A stretch of DNA of 64,000 nucleotides from an uncultured Oscillospiraceae bacterium (GTDB taxonomy: Bacteria > Bacillota > Clostridia > Oscillospirales > Acutalibacteraceae). The stretch is taken from contig UQRL01000001.1 of NCBI GenBank assembly GCA_900543555.1, forward strand, positions 1 through 64,000, read 5' to 3'. The notes under the pieces were generated by a model, which made no database searches, was not told where the DNA came from, and saw only the letters and a program-made list of their open reading frames with translations. Made by a program: the position numbers and the translations under genes. Each line of letters opens with the position of its first letter. Positions within the stretch are counted from its first letter, which is position 1. This document shows positions 52,645 through 61,155 of this stretch, in pieces.

Positions 52645-54162
52645 TCAAGGCCCTTTCCCGGTTTTTTCCAAAAAATGCCGGCCCTCCCTGCCAGGGGCCA
52701 TGTTTTTCTGCCCCGCCCCCCGGGAACTCCGTCCCTGCCAGCAGCGAAGCAGCTGCTGCGCGCCCGCGCCCGCCAGCAGGAACACCACCGGCATGAGAAA
52801 ATACCGGTAGCGGGACTGGACCTCGATAAGCAGGTGCACGGCGTAATACCCGCAAAGCAGGAACGAGAGCATGACCGGCAGGCGCAGCCCCTCCCCCGCG
52901 CCCCGCCGGAGCCACAGGAGCAGCGCCGCGGCCGCCAGGAAAAACGCCAGGAAAAACACGCCCCGGTCAAAGTAATTCAACGCGTTCAGGCACTGAGAGA
53001 GGGTCAGCCCTCCCAGCACCTGGACGCTGCCGTCCAAATGGCCAAAGCCCCAGTACAGGTATTCCAAAGAGCCCCACATGGTCTGGCTCTTCTTCCAGAA
53101 CAGCTCCAAAAAGCCGGAAAACCCCAAAGAGGACAGGCGTTCTCCCACAGCTGCCCGCATAGCGGCGGGGGCCTCCTCCCGGGGGAGGAGGTAATAGGCG
53201 TCGTAGTCCGCCTGGTTCCAAGCGCCGCCCGATTCCAAGTTGAAGCCCAAAACAAACTTCCACAGGGGCAGGTGGTTGGCCAGGCCCTCCGGGTTCAGGC
53301 CCGTGGCGCGCACCAGCCAGTTGAACAGCTCCCCACTGGCGTAATAGGCCACCGCCGCGGCCAGAAGCAAGCCTCCCTCCCGCAGCACGCCGGGGCCCTT
53401 CCAGCGGAGCATCCGCACCGCCGCCCAGCACAGCAGGGCCAGCACAATCACCGCCCCCAGGGGACGCATCACATTGCCCAGGGAAAGGCAAACCCCTGCC
53501 AGCACCCCCCGCAGCGGGGAGAGCCGCTCCCGCCGCACCAGCAGCCAAAAGCCCAAGTAATAGAAGAACACGGCGATGTGCTGGTTGGTCAGCACCGCGG
53601 CCAGAAAATAAGGCGCCGGGTACAAGGCATAGAGCAGGGAGGCCGTCATGGCCCCCGTCTCCGGGAGGAACCGCCGGGCAATGCCGTACACCAGGCAGCC
53701 CGTGCCCGCCATCCACAGGGCGTTGAGCACCTGCAGGGGCAAAAGCCCCTCTCCAAACAGGCGGATTACCAGGGCCTCATAGGCGGTGAAGCCCGTTTGG
53801 TAGGCCCAGTTGTAGAAGTACTCGTTCTGCAAATAATCCCCGCTGCCCCGGGCCATCTGGCAAGCGGCGTCATACATGGTCTTGAAATCCTGCACCGGCT
53901 GGGCGCCGAACACCAGGATGACCCCCAGGGCAATGAGAAACCGCAGGGAACACAGGGCCAGGGGATAGGCCTTTGCCGGCTTTAGAAACCGCAGGCCCAG
54001 GAGCACCAGCGCCCCCATCCCCAGCGCGCCCGCCGCAAAGAAGAGAAAAAATCCCCCGCCCCGGCAGGCGGTGAGGAATGTTTGCACCAGCACAACGCCG
54101 GAAAACAGCAGGCCAAAGCCCAGGCAGAGCTTTTCACCCAGCCAGCCCAGCTTTCCCTTCAC
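52645..54162 (-). CDS. GT39-like integral membrane glycosyltransferase
   Basis: This 505-residue protein has about ten to twelve hydrophobic helices. An early extracytoplasmic loop carries MYDAACQMARGSGDYLQNEYF, resembling the acidic loop of dolichol/undecaprenyl-phosphate-dependent GT-C enzymes. FLPETGAMTASLLYALYPAPYFL is a later hallmark of the ArnT/PMT-like group. It probably moves a sugar from a polyprenyl carrier to a surface polymer or protein. The start is a GTG preceded by GGGGGAA. Confidence 0.82.
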   Translation of the reverse strand: MKGKLGWLGEKLCLGFGLLFSGVVLVQTFLTACRGGGFFLFFAAGALGMGALVLLGLRFLKPAKAYPLALCSLRFLIALGVILVFGAQPVQDFKTMYDAACQMARGSGDYLQNEYFYNWAYQTGFTAYEALVIRLFGEGLLPLQVLNALWMAGTGCLVYGIARRFLPETGAMTASLLYALYPAPYFLAAVLTNQHIAVFFYYLGFWLLVRRERLSPLRGVLAGVCLSLGNVMRPLGAVIVLALLCWAAVRMLRWKGPGVLREGGLLLAAAVAYYASGELFNWLVRATGLNPEGLANHLPLWKFVLGFNLESGGAWNQADYDAYYLLPREEAPAAMRAAVGERLSSLGFSGFLELFWKKSQTMWGSLEYLYWGFGHLDGSVQVLGGLTLSQCLNALNYFDRGVFFLAFFLAAAALLLWLRRGAGEGLRLPVMLSFLLCGYYAVHLLIEVQSRYRYFLMPVVFLLAGAGAQQLLRCWQGRSSRGAGQKNMAPGREGRHFLEKTGKGP

Positions 54163-54201
54163 GGTCCGTTCCCCCTTTTCACGCCAAATTTTCCTGCCCG
54201 G

Positions 54202-54594
54202 TTACTGGGGACGCAAGGCCTCAAAACCCGGCAGGTTCCGCAGCACGGTAAACACAATCCCCGCCCCCACTGCCACTGCCAGCAGCGCCTGCATCCATTT
54301 CCGTTTCCACAAGGGCGGCCGCTGCCGGAGATAGCAGGCCGCCTCTCCCGCCAGGTAAGCCCCCGCCAGGGGAAGGAGGGCAAACATGTAGGGGTTCTGG
54401 CGGAAGGCCGCCCCCACATTGCCCTGAAGCAGTTCCTCCACCATGCGGGTGAAGCCGCATGCCCCGCAGTAGAGCCCAGTAGACTTCAAGATCAGGCAAG
54501 GGGGCCTCAGGGCCAAAAACAGCGCCGCAGCAGCAGCCAGCGCTAAGGCTGCCAACGCCACCCGCAGCAGCCTGCGCCGGGTCTCTTTTTCCAT
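54202..54594 (-). CDS. DUF2752 membrane protein
   Basis: This 130-residue protein shows the family signature LYCGACGFTRMVEELLQGNVGAAF and NPYMFALLPL, with three hydrophobic helices. DUF2752 function is unknown. The paired Cys before FTR may bind metal or form a disulfide. It has AGGAGG six bases before the ATG and lies 39 bases before the GT39-like gene. Confidence 0.87.
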   Translation of the reverse strand: MEKETRRRLLRVALAALALAAAAALFLALRPPCLILKSTGLYCGACGFTRMVEELLQGNVGAAFRQNPYMFALLPLAGAYLAGEAACYLRQRPPLWKRKWMQALLAVAVGAGIVFTVLRNLPGFEALRPQ

Positions 54595-54613
54595 GCCGCG
54601 CCTCCTTCCTTAG

Positions 54614-54636
54614 CAAAAAGCGGGCCCGTGGGCCCG
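54614..54636 (-). terminator. Terminator of the degV gene
   Basis: AGCGGGCCC and GGGCCCGCT with a two-base loop, followed by TTTTT on the minus strand, between degV and the DUF2752 gene. Confidence 0.88.
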
Positions 54637-54643
54637 CTCCCGT

Positions 54644-55480
54644 TCACTTTTTGATATAGGCCAGCCCCACGGCCCCCGGGCCGGTGTGGGTGCCCACAAT
54701 GCTGCCAATGGACGAAACATGAACCTCCCGCTTTTTCAGCAGGTCCTCCATATACTCCTCGAAAGCCTTGCTGTTCTCCGGCACGTTGGCGTTGCCGACC
54801 GTCACGCAATAGTCGCTGGAGATGGGCTCTTTTTCCACAAATTTCCGAATGGCGGCAAAGGCGGCCTTCTTGCCCCGGGCCTTTCCCACCACTTCCACCA
54901 GGCCGTCCTTCAGGGTGATGATGGGGCAGATGCCCAAAATGCTGGCCACCAAGGCGCTGGTGGCCGAAAGCCGCCCGCCCATCTTCAGGTATTTCAAATC
55001 CTCAATCATGGCGAACAGCCGGATGCGGGGGATGAGCTCTTGGATCTTCTCCACAATCTGGGGGCCGGAAAGGCCGGCGTCCCGCATTTTCACCGCCTCC
55101 TCCACCAGCAGCCCCAAGGCGAATGTGACGTGGAGGGTATCGGGCAGCAGGATGTTCTCCGCCCCTAAAATATTGGCGGCCACCCGGGCCGACTGCAAGG
55201 TGCCGCTCATCTTGGAGGAGATGAACAGGCACACCACGTCATCGCCGCTTTCCTTGTAGGGCATAAAGATCTCCTGGAACTGGGCCGGGGTGATCTGGGC
55301 GGTGTGGGGAAGCTCCTCTGCGGCGGCCAGCTTTTCGTAGAATTCCTCGTTGGAGATGTCGATATTGGCCCGGTAGCTCTTCTCCCCAAAATTTACAGTG
55401 ATGGGCAGCATATCCACGCCCAGTTCCGCGCAGCGCTTGGGGCTGAGGTCGCAGGAGCTGTCGGTCACGATCTTAACCAT
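54644..55480 (-). CDS. DegV-family fatty-acid-binding protein
   Basis: This 278-residue protein opens VKIVTDSSCDLS and has TAQITPAQFQEIF, ISSKMSGTLQSARVAA and LKYLKMGGRLSA, all family hallmarks. DegV/FakB proteins hold a fatty acid for phosphorylation by FakA. No fakA is seen here. It is alone with its own terminator. Confidence 0.94.
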   Translation of the reverse strand: MVKIVTDSSCDLSPKRCAELGVDMLPITVNFGEKSYRANIDISNEEFYEKLAAAEELPHTAQITPAQFQEIFMPYKESGDDVVCLFISSKMSGTLQSARVAANILGAENILLPDTLHVTFALGLLVEEAVKMRDAGLSGPQIVEKIQELIPRIRLFAMIEDLKYLKMGGRLSATSALVASILGICPIITLKDGLVEVVGKARGKKAAFAAIRKFVEKEPISSDYCVTVGNANVPENSKAFEEYMEDLLKKREVHVSSIGSIVGTHTGPGAVGLAYIKK

Positions 55481-55574
55481 GTGTCAATCCACTCTTTCTG
55501 TTCTGCATTTTCAAGCCGCCCCGGGCGCACCCGCCGCGCACTTTTGCTTATTGTAGCACATCCGGCGGGGGCGG

Positions 55575-56030
55575 TCAATATTTCCGGCGGACATAGAGCC
55601 AGCACCCAAACCGCAGCAGGACAAAGCCCAGCAAGGTGTAATACAGGGCGTTGAAAGCGTCCATGTTGTACAGGCTGACAACAAACGCCGCCACCACCAG
55701 CCCCACCAGGGCCAGGTCCGCCGCCAGCTTGGCGGCCTTCTCCCCGATGAGGATGCGCCGCTCGTCCTTCTGCCAGCGGGCTTCCTCCTCATACTGCCAC
55801 AGGTTTTTCAGCCGGCGCTTGTTCCCCACCAGCTTTACCACTAAGTAAACAAGGAATCCAAACAGCAGCATACTTTGCATGTGGCGGGCCCTCTCTGTCA
55901 TCAAGCGGGTATCCAAAAAGCCAAGGCTGTCCCAAAAGATGCCCACCAGCACATCCAGGACCACCAGCAATACAATGCCAATCCACAGCAGGACGTTCTG
56001 CCGCTTCAATCTCCGTTTATACTCTTCCAC
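55575..56030 (-). CDS. Four-helix membrane protein paired with XRE regulator
   Basis: This 151-residue protein has hydrophobic helices at about 13-30, 50-66, 104-120 and 124-143. A charged cytoplasmic loop (KRRLKNLWQYEEEARWQKDER) lies in the middle. I do not recognise a named family. It overlaps the XRE gene by 14 bases, a common arrangement in Firmicutes where a small HTH protein precedes a membrane protein of unknown role. Confidence 0.75.
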   Translation of the reverse strand: MEEYKRRLKRQNVLLWIGIVLLVVLDVLVGIFWDSLGFLDTRLMTERARHMQSMLLFGFLVYLVVKLVGNKRRLKNLWQYEEEARWQKDERRILIGEKAAKLAADLALVGLVVAAFVVSLYNMDAFNALYYTLLGFVLLRFGCWLYVRRKY

Positions 56031-56241
56031 GGCGCACCTCTCCTTCCAGTTCTGAAAAGTCGAATACCTCCTCGATAGTCAGGTCAAAATAATGGGCGAT
56101 TTTATAGGCCAGGGGCAGGCTGGCGGTGTAGCGCCCCACCTCGATGGAGGTGATGGTCTGCCGGGTGGTGCCCACCGCCCGCGCCAGTTCTTCCTGGGAG
56201 AGCTTTCTCTCCTTTCTCAGCTCTGGGATACGTGTCTTGAT
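56017..56241 (-). CDS. XRE-family regulator, apparent AUC start
   Basis: This 74-residue single-domain Cro/CI-type repressor contains IPELRKERKLSQEELARAVG and TTRQTITSIEVGRY as the helix-turn-helix, then IEEVFDF. Homologues typically begin Met-Lys-Thr-Arg. Here that position is ATC, five bases after GGGGGGAG. The only upstream alternative is a TTG at 56283, next to the predicted +1 and without a ribosome site. An AUC start is therefore likely, which would keep expression low. It probably represses itself through the repeats just upstream. Confidence 0.8.
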   Translation of the reverse strand: MKTRIPELRKERKLSQEELARAVGTTRQTITSIEVGRYTASLPLAYKIAHYFDLTIEEVFDFSELEGEVRRGRV

Positions 56242-56263
56242 AGCCGCTCCCCCCTTTCTTGGA

Positions 56264-56329
56264 TTGCAAAGTTTACTTTGCAATTTTAGTATAGTATACT
56301 TTGCATATCTTGTCAAGCAAACTTTGCAA
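56264..56329. promoter_or_regulatory. XRE promoter with three TTGCAAAGT operator sites
   Basis: The minus-strand promoter has TTGACA (56311-56316) and TATACT (56288-56293), 17 bases apart. TTGCAAAGT and its mirror form a perfect 20-bp palindrome at 56264-56283. Further ACTTTGCA-type half-sites lie at 56298-56305 and 56321-56329. They cover the start site, the spacer and the upstream edge of the -35, an autorepression layout. Confidence 0.85.
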
Positions 56330-56341
56330 TTCCCTTCAAAT

Positions 56342-56370
56342 TTGCAAAACCCCCGGGGAATGTGTATAAT
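56342..56370 (+). promoter_or_regulatory. Promoter of the GT2/flippase operon
   Basis: TTGCAA (56342-56347) and TATAAT (56365-56370) are 17 bases apart. The -35 lies within ATTTGCAAAA, similar to the XRE half-site, so the repressor may also affect this promoter. Confidence 0.78.
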
Positions 56371-56420
56371 AAGATTTTAAGCTGGAATTTCTTGAACGGT
56401 GAAATACATGGGAAAGCAAG

Positions 56421-57413
56421 GTGTTTCGATTGCCAAAAGCAACCGTGGTCGTACCGGTTTACAACGTGGAGAATTACCTAATAAAATGCGTGGACTCCAT
56501 TCTGGCCCAGACAGAGCCGGATTTTGAGCTGCTGCTGGTGGATGACGGCTCCACCGACAGCAGCGGCGCGCTGTGCGACAAGCTGGCGGAAAAGGACGGG
56601 CGCATCCGGGTCATCCACCAGGAAAACCAGGGCCTGGGCGGCGCCCGGAACACGGGCATCCAGGCCGCCGTGGGAGATTGGCTCCTGCTGGTGGACAGCG
56701 ATGACTGGATTGAGCCCCAGACCTTGGAAAAGGCCCTGGAGGCCGGCCTGCGGGAGGAAGCTGACCTGGTGGTGTTCGGCTACCGTTCGGTGGACGAGGC
56801 AGGCCGCACTCTCCAGACCTTCCTGGAAGAGGCGCCCAAGGACCGGGCCCTCTCCCTGGAACAGCAGCCAGACCTGCTGCTCGCCTCTCCTTCCGCCTGC
56901 ATCCGCCTGTACCGCCGGGAGTTGCTGGCGCGCACGGGAATCCTTTTCCCGCCCCGGGTGTGGTATGAGGACATGCGCACCACGCCCAAGCTGCTGGCCC
57001 AGTCCAAGCAAGTGGTGTTTTTGGACTTTGTAGGCTACAACTACTTTCAGCGCACGGGCTCCATCACCAAGAACCAGAATGCCGAGAGGAACCGGGAAAT
57101 TTTAGACGCCTTTGAGGACCTGCTCTCTTGGTTCCGGGCCCAGGGCCTGCTGGAGCGCTACCGGCAGGAGCTGTGCTACCTGGCGGTGTACCACGCTTTC
57201 CTAACCGCCTCGGTGCGGGTGCTGCTCATCGACCGGAAGCACCCCCTGCTCCGGGAGTTCCGGGAGTCCCTGGAGCGCTGGTTTCCGGACTGGCGCCAGT
57301 GCCCCTACCTCTCCCGCCTAAGCCGCAGCCACAGGCTGCTCCTCTCCCTGCTGGAAAAGCGCTGCTATGGGCTGATCGCCCTGCTGTTTGCCGTCAAAAG
57401 CCGGCTGGGCTGA
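56421..57413 (+). CDS. Family 2 glycosyltransferase
   Basis: This 330-residue GT-A enzyme has VVVPVYNVENYLIKCVDS, LLVDDGSTDSSG, NQGLGGARNTGI and the metal-binding LLVDSDDWIE. A C-terminal helical part follows. It adds a sugar to a lipid-linked surface polysaccharide. The GTG at 56421 or the TTG at 56430 (AAGGTG six bases upstream) may be the true start; the latter gives the more typical N-terminus. The flippase gene follows 11 bases later. Confidence 0.93.
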   Translation: MFRLPKATVVVPVYNVENYLIKCVDSILAQTEPDFELLLVDDGSTDSSGALCDKLAEKDGRIRVIHQENQGLGGARNTGIQAAVGDWLLLVDSDDWIEPQTLEKALEAGLREEADLVVFGYRSVDEAGRTLQTFLEEAPKDRALSLEQQPDLLLASPSACIRLYRRELLARTGILFPPRVWYEDMRTTPKLLAQSKQVVFLDFVGYNYFQRTGSITKNQNAERNREILDAFEDLLSWFRAQGLLERYRQELCYLAVYHAFLTASVRVLLIDRKHPLLREFRESLERWFPDWRQCPYLSRLSRSHRLLLSLLEKRCYGLIALLFAVKSRLG

Positions 57414-57424
57414 AAGGAGACCCT

Positions 57425-58699
57425 ATGAACCTGAAACTGAAATGGAACAGGCCCCGCCGGGGCGGGCTTTTGGAAAACACGGTGATGCTCTACATCCTGC
57501 AGTTCTCCAACATGGCCTTGGGGCTTTTGACCCAGGGCTATCAGATGCGGGTGCTGGGCCTGGACAATGTGGGCGTGCTCAGCGCGGCCCAATACGCCAC
57601 CAACTTTTTCCAAATCCTCATTGACTTCGGCTTCATCTACTCCGCCACCGCCAAGGTCTCCCGGTTCCGGGAGGATAAAAATGTGCTCAACAAGGTGCTC
57701 ACCTGCGTCATCCTGGCCAAGGCCATGTTTATGGCGGTGTCGTTCCTAATCCTGTTCGCTTTCATCGCCCCCACCCTGCCGGACATGAGCCAGGTGCTGG
57801 TGTACGCTTTCTACCTGATCTCCGTGTGCACCTACGCCCTGCTGCCAGACTTTATGTACCGGGGGCTGGAGCAGATGTCCACCATCACCATCCGGGCGGT
57901 GGCCATCAAATTCTTCGCCACCCTGATGATCTTCCTCTTTGTCCACCAGCCGGGGGATTACTTCCTGGTGCCCCTGTTCACAGCGGTGGGCAACCTGGGG
58001 GCCATTGTGTTTGTCTACTGGCACCTGTTCCGCAGGGTGGGCATTCACTTCTGCCGGGTCACCTGGCGCGAGATTTGGGTAGAACTGAAGGATTCCTCTC
58101 AATTCTTCCTCTCCAAGGTGGCGGCCTCCATCAACTCCAACTTAAACGGCATTCTGCTCAACTCCCTGGCGGGGCCCGCCGCCACCGGCCTGTACGCCAA
58201 CGCGGACAAGGTCATCGGCGCAGCAAAAAGCGGCATGTCTCCCATTGCGGACAGCCTGTACCCCCACATGATGAAGCACAAGAATTTCAGCCTCATCAAG
58301 AAAGCCATGCTCATCGTCTACCCGGTGATCCTGCTGGGCTGCGCCGTGGTGTTTCTCTTTGCCGAGCCCCTGCTGGTATTCTGGCTGGGGGCAGAGGGCT
58401 CTCAGGTGGTGCTGCCCCTGCGGCTGCTCATCCCTGTGGCCGTGTTCTCTTTCCCCAACTATGTGCTGGGCTACCCCACCCTGGGGGCCATGGGGCTGGC
58501 CAAATACGCCAACATCGCCGTGGTGTTCGGCACAGCGGTGTACCTGCTGGGGGCGCTGCTGCTTTGGTTCACCGTGGGCATCAACCTGGTGACACTGTGC
58601 CTGCTCACCAGCGTGACGGAGGGCAGCATTCTGGCCTTCCGGCTGGTGGTCATTGTGAAAAACCGGAAGCTGATGGGCGCCAGCCGCAACCCCCAATGA
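57425..58699 (+). CDS. Polysaccharide flippase (Wzx/PST family)
   Basis: This 424-residue protein has about twelve helices. The start is family-like (ENTVMLYILQFSNMALGLLTQGYQMRVLG). NSNLNGILLNSLAGPAATGLYANADKV is a hallmark of the mid-protein. It flips undecaprenyl-linked oligosaccharide across the membrane. The ATG follows AAAGGAG and it is cotranscribed with the GT2 gene. Confidence 0.92.
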   Translation: MNLKLKWNRPRRGGLLENTVMLYILQFSNMALGLLTQGYQMRVLGLDNVGVLSAAQYATNFFQILIDFGFIYSATAKVSRFREDKNVLNKVLTCVILAKAMFMAVSFLILFAFIAPTLPDMSQVLVYAFYLISVCTYALLPDFMYRGLEQMSTITIRAVAIKFFATLMIFLFVHQPGDYFLVPLFTAVGNLGAIVFVYWHLFRRVGIHFCRVTWREIWVELKDSSQFFLSKVAASINSNLNGILLNSLAGPAATGLYANADKVIGAAKSGMSPIADSLYPHMMKHKNFSLIKKAMLIVYPVILLGCAVVFLFAEPLLVFWLGAEGSQVVLPLRLLIPVAVFSFPNYVLGYPTLGAMGLAKYANIAVVFGTAVYLLGALLLWFTVGINLVTLCLLTSVTEGSILAFRLVVIVKNRKLMGASRNPQ

Positions 58700-58746
58700 C
58701 CCACTGCCGGGGCGGCCGGATTTTCTGCCTGCCCGCTTAAAACCCC

Positions 58747-58775
58747 TTGCTATTTTCTCTAAAAATCGCTATACT
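58747..58775 (+). promoter_or_regulatory. Promoter of the DUF4364 gene
   Basis: TTGCTA (58747-58752) and TATACT (58770-58775), 17 bases apart, 35 bases before the start. Confidence 0.75.
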
Positions 58776-58809
58776 GATAACAGCTATATTAGAAGAAAGG
58801 ACCTCTGCC

Positions 58810-59400
58810 ATGAAGCAGGACGCTTTCAGCGCCGGGGTGGAGCCCGGCGGCCTTTGGAACAAAAACGATATCCGCATTTTGCTTTGCTATATCCTGGCCA
58901 GCGTGAATGCCCCTCTGGCCCGCCAAGACCTGACGCGCATCATCCAGGAAAAGGGCCTGGCCAACTATTTTGAGGCGGAGGACGCCCTGGCCTCTCTGGT
59001 GGCCCAGGGCAATGTGGCCCAAGAGCCCGACGGCTGCTACACCGTCACGGCGGCGGGGCGGGAAATCGCCCACTCTCTGGACGCCGCCCTGCCCCTCTCT
59101 GTGCGGGACAAAGCCCTGAAGGCCGCCTTTACCCTGCTGGCCCACGCCAGGGCCCAGCGGGAGAACCGGGTGGACCTGCGGGAGACAGAACAGGGCCTGC
59201 AGGTCACCTGCCATGTGTCCGGCGGGGACACCGACCTGATGACTCTCTCCCTTTATGTGCCGGACAAGGCCCAGGCAGAGATGGTGCGGGAGTGCTTTTT
59301 CCAGGACCCGGAAGGGCTCTATCAGCTGGTGATGGCCACCCTTACAGGGGACACCGCGCTGGCAAGGGAGTATTTTCAAGAGCGGGAACACCGGTCTTAA
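58810..59400 (+). CDS. DUF4364 family protein (winged-helix-like)
   Basis: This 196-residue protein has the family start [24 protein letters not shown] and [14 protein letters not shown]. The N-terminal third looks like a winged helix, so a regulator role is possible but unproven. The ATG at 58810 follows AAAGGA. The surface-protein gene follows 52 bases later. Confidence 0.87.
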   Translation: MKQDAFSAGVEPGGLWNKNDIRILLCYILASVNAPLARQDLTRIIQEKGLANYFEAEDALASLVAQGNVAQEPDGCYTVTAAGREIAHSLDAALPLSVRDKALKAAFTLLAHARAQRENRVDLRETEQGLQVTCHVSGGDTDLMTLSLYVPDKAQAEMVRECFFQDPEGLYQLVMATLTGDTALAREYFQEREHRS

Positions 59401-59452
59401 AAGAAGCGGGGCGCTTTTGCCCCCTGGATGGAAGCCGAGGGGAGGCGCGGGC

Positions 59453-61063
59453 ATGAAGAGGAAGGCTACTGCACGCTGGAGGGTTCACCTCACAAGGGGC
59501 TGGCTGCGGACTGCCCTTTCACTCTGCGCCCTGCTGGCTCTTCTCTCTATGCTGGCCCTTTTTACCAGCGGCGGGCCCCTGCCCGTACAGATTGCGGCTG
59601 TGCCCCAAGGCGGCGCGGTCTACCTGCTGGAAGAGTGGGAGGACCTGTGCCTGCTGGCCTATGGCGGCAGCGAGGCCGGCTCCGGCGCGGTGATGGCTCT
59701 GGATCGCCGCACCGGCCAGGCCGCTTCCCAAACCGGCTTTTCTGGCCGCCTTGTGTGGGCTGCCCTGCGGGGAGACTCTGTGTTCGCCCTGGAAGAAGGG
59801 GAAAATGGGGCTGTCCTCTCGCAGCTTTCCCTGCCTGAATTGAACCTTGTAGGTGGATGGGCCCTGCCCGCCGCTGTGGAAGAGCGCGCGCTTTTCGACT
59901 GCGACGGGGCGGGGCGTTTTTATTACACGGATGCCCAAGGCTCCCTGTGGTTTTCTGACCTGGGAGGGGAGCCGCGGCAAGTGGAGGGCTGCACTGGCGT
60001 CAGCTTTTTGGAGGCCACTCCCCAGGGCACGGCGGCCGCCTTCACGGCCTCCGAATTTTTCTGGGGCCCCTCGCAAGATCCCAGCGCCTGGAACTCCTGC
60101 CTCCTTTTCTCCTCCCCCTTCTGTCTGCTGGGGGAGGAGCATTTCCTGGACCAGTTGGGCGGCCTGTACCAATACAGCGCCGAAACCGTGGAACCGGTGG
60201 ATCTGGGGTTCTTCGTAGATATGCCCTACTCCCCGCTCCACTACGCTTTGGACCGGGACGGGCAGTTCCTGTTCCCCGGCGCGGGGTACCTTTCGGTGGA
60301 GTGCGCCACCCTGGCGGGAGAAACTGTGGGCTCTGTGCCCGTAAAGGGCGAGCTGCTGGCCCTGTGCGGCAGCGGTGTCCTGTGGCAGGAGGAGAACGCC
60401 TATTGGTTTCTGCCAATCCAGTTCTATCAGGAACCGCCCACCCCATCGCCCGAGCCCACACCGGAGCCAACGCCTACGCCCACTCCTTCTGAGACGCCCG
60501 CTCCCTCCCCCGACCCCTCGCTGGAGCCGGAAGACACTCCCACGCCGCCTACGCCGGAGCCCACGCCCTCTCCGGAACCTACTCCTTCCCCAGAGCCTAC
60601 TCCCTCTCCAGAGCCTACTCCCTCCCCGGAACCCACGGATTCTCCGACACCCACCCCAACCCCTGCGCCCACAGAGTCCCCCTCTCCCAGCCCTCCTCCC
60701 ACACCGGAGGGGATTGTGCAGGAGGACAGCTACCTTCTCATGCCCCAGGGTGTCACGGTGGACACACTGCTGGCTTACTTCGCGCCGGACGCCGTGCTGA
60801 TCCAAACCCCCGAGGGGGAGGCCGTGACCTCTGGCCGGCTGGCCACCGGCATGACCGCGGGTGACTACACCTTGGTGGTTCTGGGAGACACCGATGGCAG
60901 CGGCACGGTCTCCCGGTCGGACTTGCGCCGGGCCCAGCGGCTCCTTCTAAACGGGGAATCCGTGGGCGGGGAGGACCCCTACCGCCGGGCGGCGGACCTG
61001 GATGGCGACGCCTCTCTTACCACCCTGGACCTTGTGGGACTGAGCCACCTTTTTGGGTGGTAA
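59453..61063 (+). CDS. Membrane-anchored protein with Pro/Thr/Glu repeats and dockerin
   Basis: This 536-residue protein has an N-terminal basic segment and one hydrophobic helix (about residues 17-38). A domain of about 280 residues follows, rich in beta strands and perhaps propeller-like. A linker of PEPTPS-type units lies at about 328-420. The C-terminus is a type I dockerin with two calcium loops: [18 protein letters not shown], and [21 protein letters not shown]. Dockerins bind cohesins, usually to recruit secreted enzymes. Here no catalytic domain is recognised and the helix may keep the protein in the membrane. The ATG at 59453 follows GGGGAGG. Confidence 0.8.
   Translation: MKRKATARWRVHLTRGWLRTALSLCALLALLSMLALFTSGGPLPVQIAAVPQGGAVYLLEEWEDLCLLAYGGSEAGSGAVMALDRRTGQAASQTGFSGRLVWAALRGDSVFALEEGENGAVLSQLSLPELNLVGGWALPAAVEERALFDCDGAGRFYYTDAQGSLWFSDLGGEPRQVEGCTGVSFLEATPQGTAAAFTASEFFWGPSQDPSAWNSCLLFSSPFCLLGEEHFLDQLGGLYQYSAETVEPVDLGFFVDMPYSPLHYALDRDGQFLFPGAGYLSVECATLAGETVGSVPVKGELLALCGSGVLWQEENAYWFLPIQFYQEPPTPSPEPTPEPTPTPTPSETPAPSPDPSLEPEDTPTPPTPEPTPSPEPTPSPEPTPSPEPTPSPEPTDSPTPTPTPAPTESPSPSPPPTPEGIVQEDSYLLMPQGVTVDTLLAYFAPDAVLIQTPEGEAVTSGRLATGMTAGDYTLVVLGDTDGSGTVSRSDLRRAQRLLLNGESVGGEDPYRRAADLDGDASLTTLDLVGLSHLFGW
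60548..60652 (+). repeat. Coding tandem repeat (PEPTPS units)
   Basis: Short units of 18 bases, each encoding Pro-Glu-Pro-Thr-Pro-Ser with silent changes, repeat about five times within the surface-protein gene. Copy number is likely to vary between strains. Confidence 0.85.
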
Positions 61064-61082
61064 CGGAAAGCCCGCCTGACGC

Positions 61083-61111
61083 TTGCGCAGCCCGGGAATC
61101 TGTGATAAGAT
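61083..61111 (+). promoter_or_regulatory. Possible alpha-galactosidase promoter
   Basis: TTGCGC (61083-61088) and TAAGAT (61106-61111), 17 bases apart, 45 bases before the start. Confidence 0.55.
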
Positions 61112-61155
61112 AGACAAAAGAAACCGGAATTTTGATTTGGAAAGGGGTAAATGCC

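Noticed and set aside
60548..60652. Short tandem repeats as a CRISPR array
   Set aside because: They are contiguous 18-base coding units without spacers, in frame with PEPTPS repeats.
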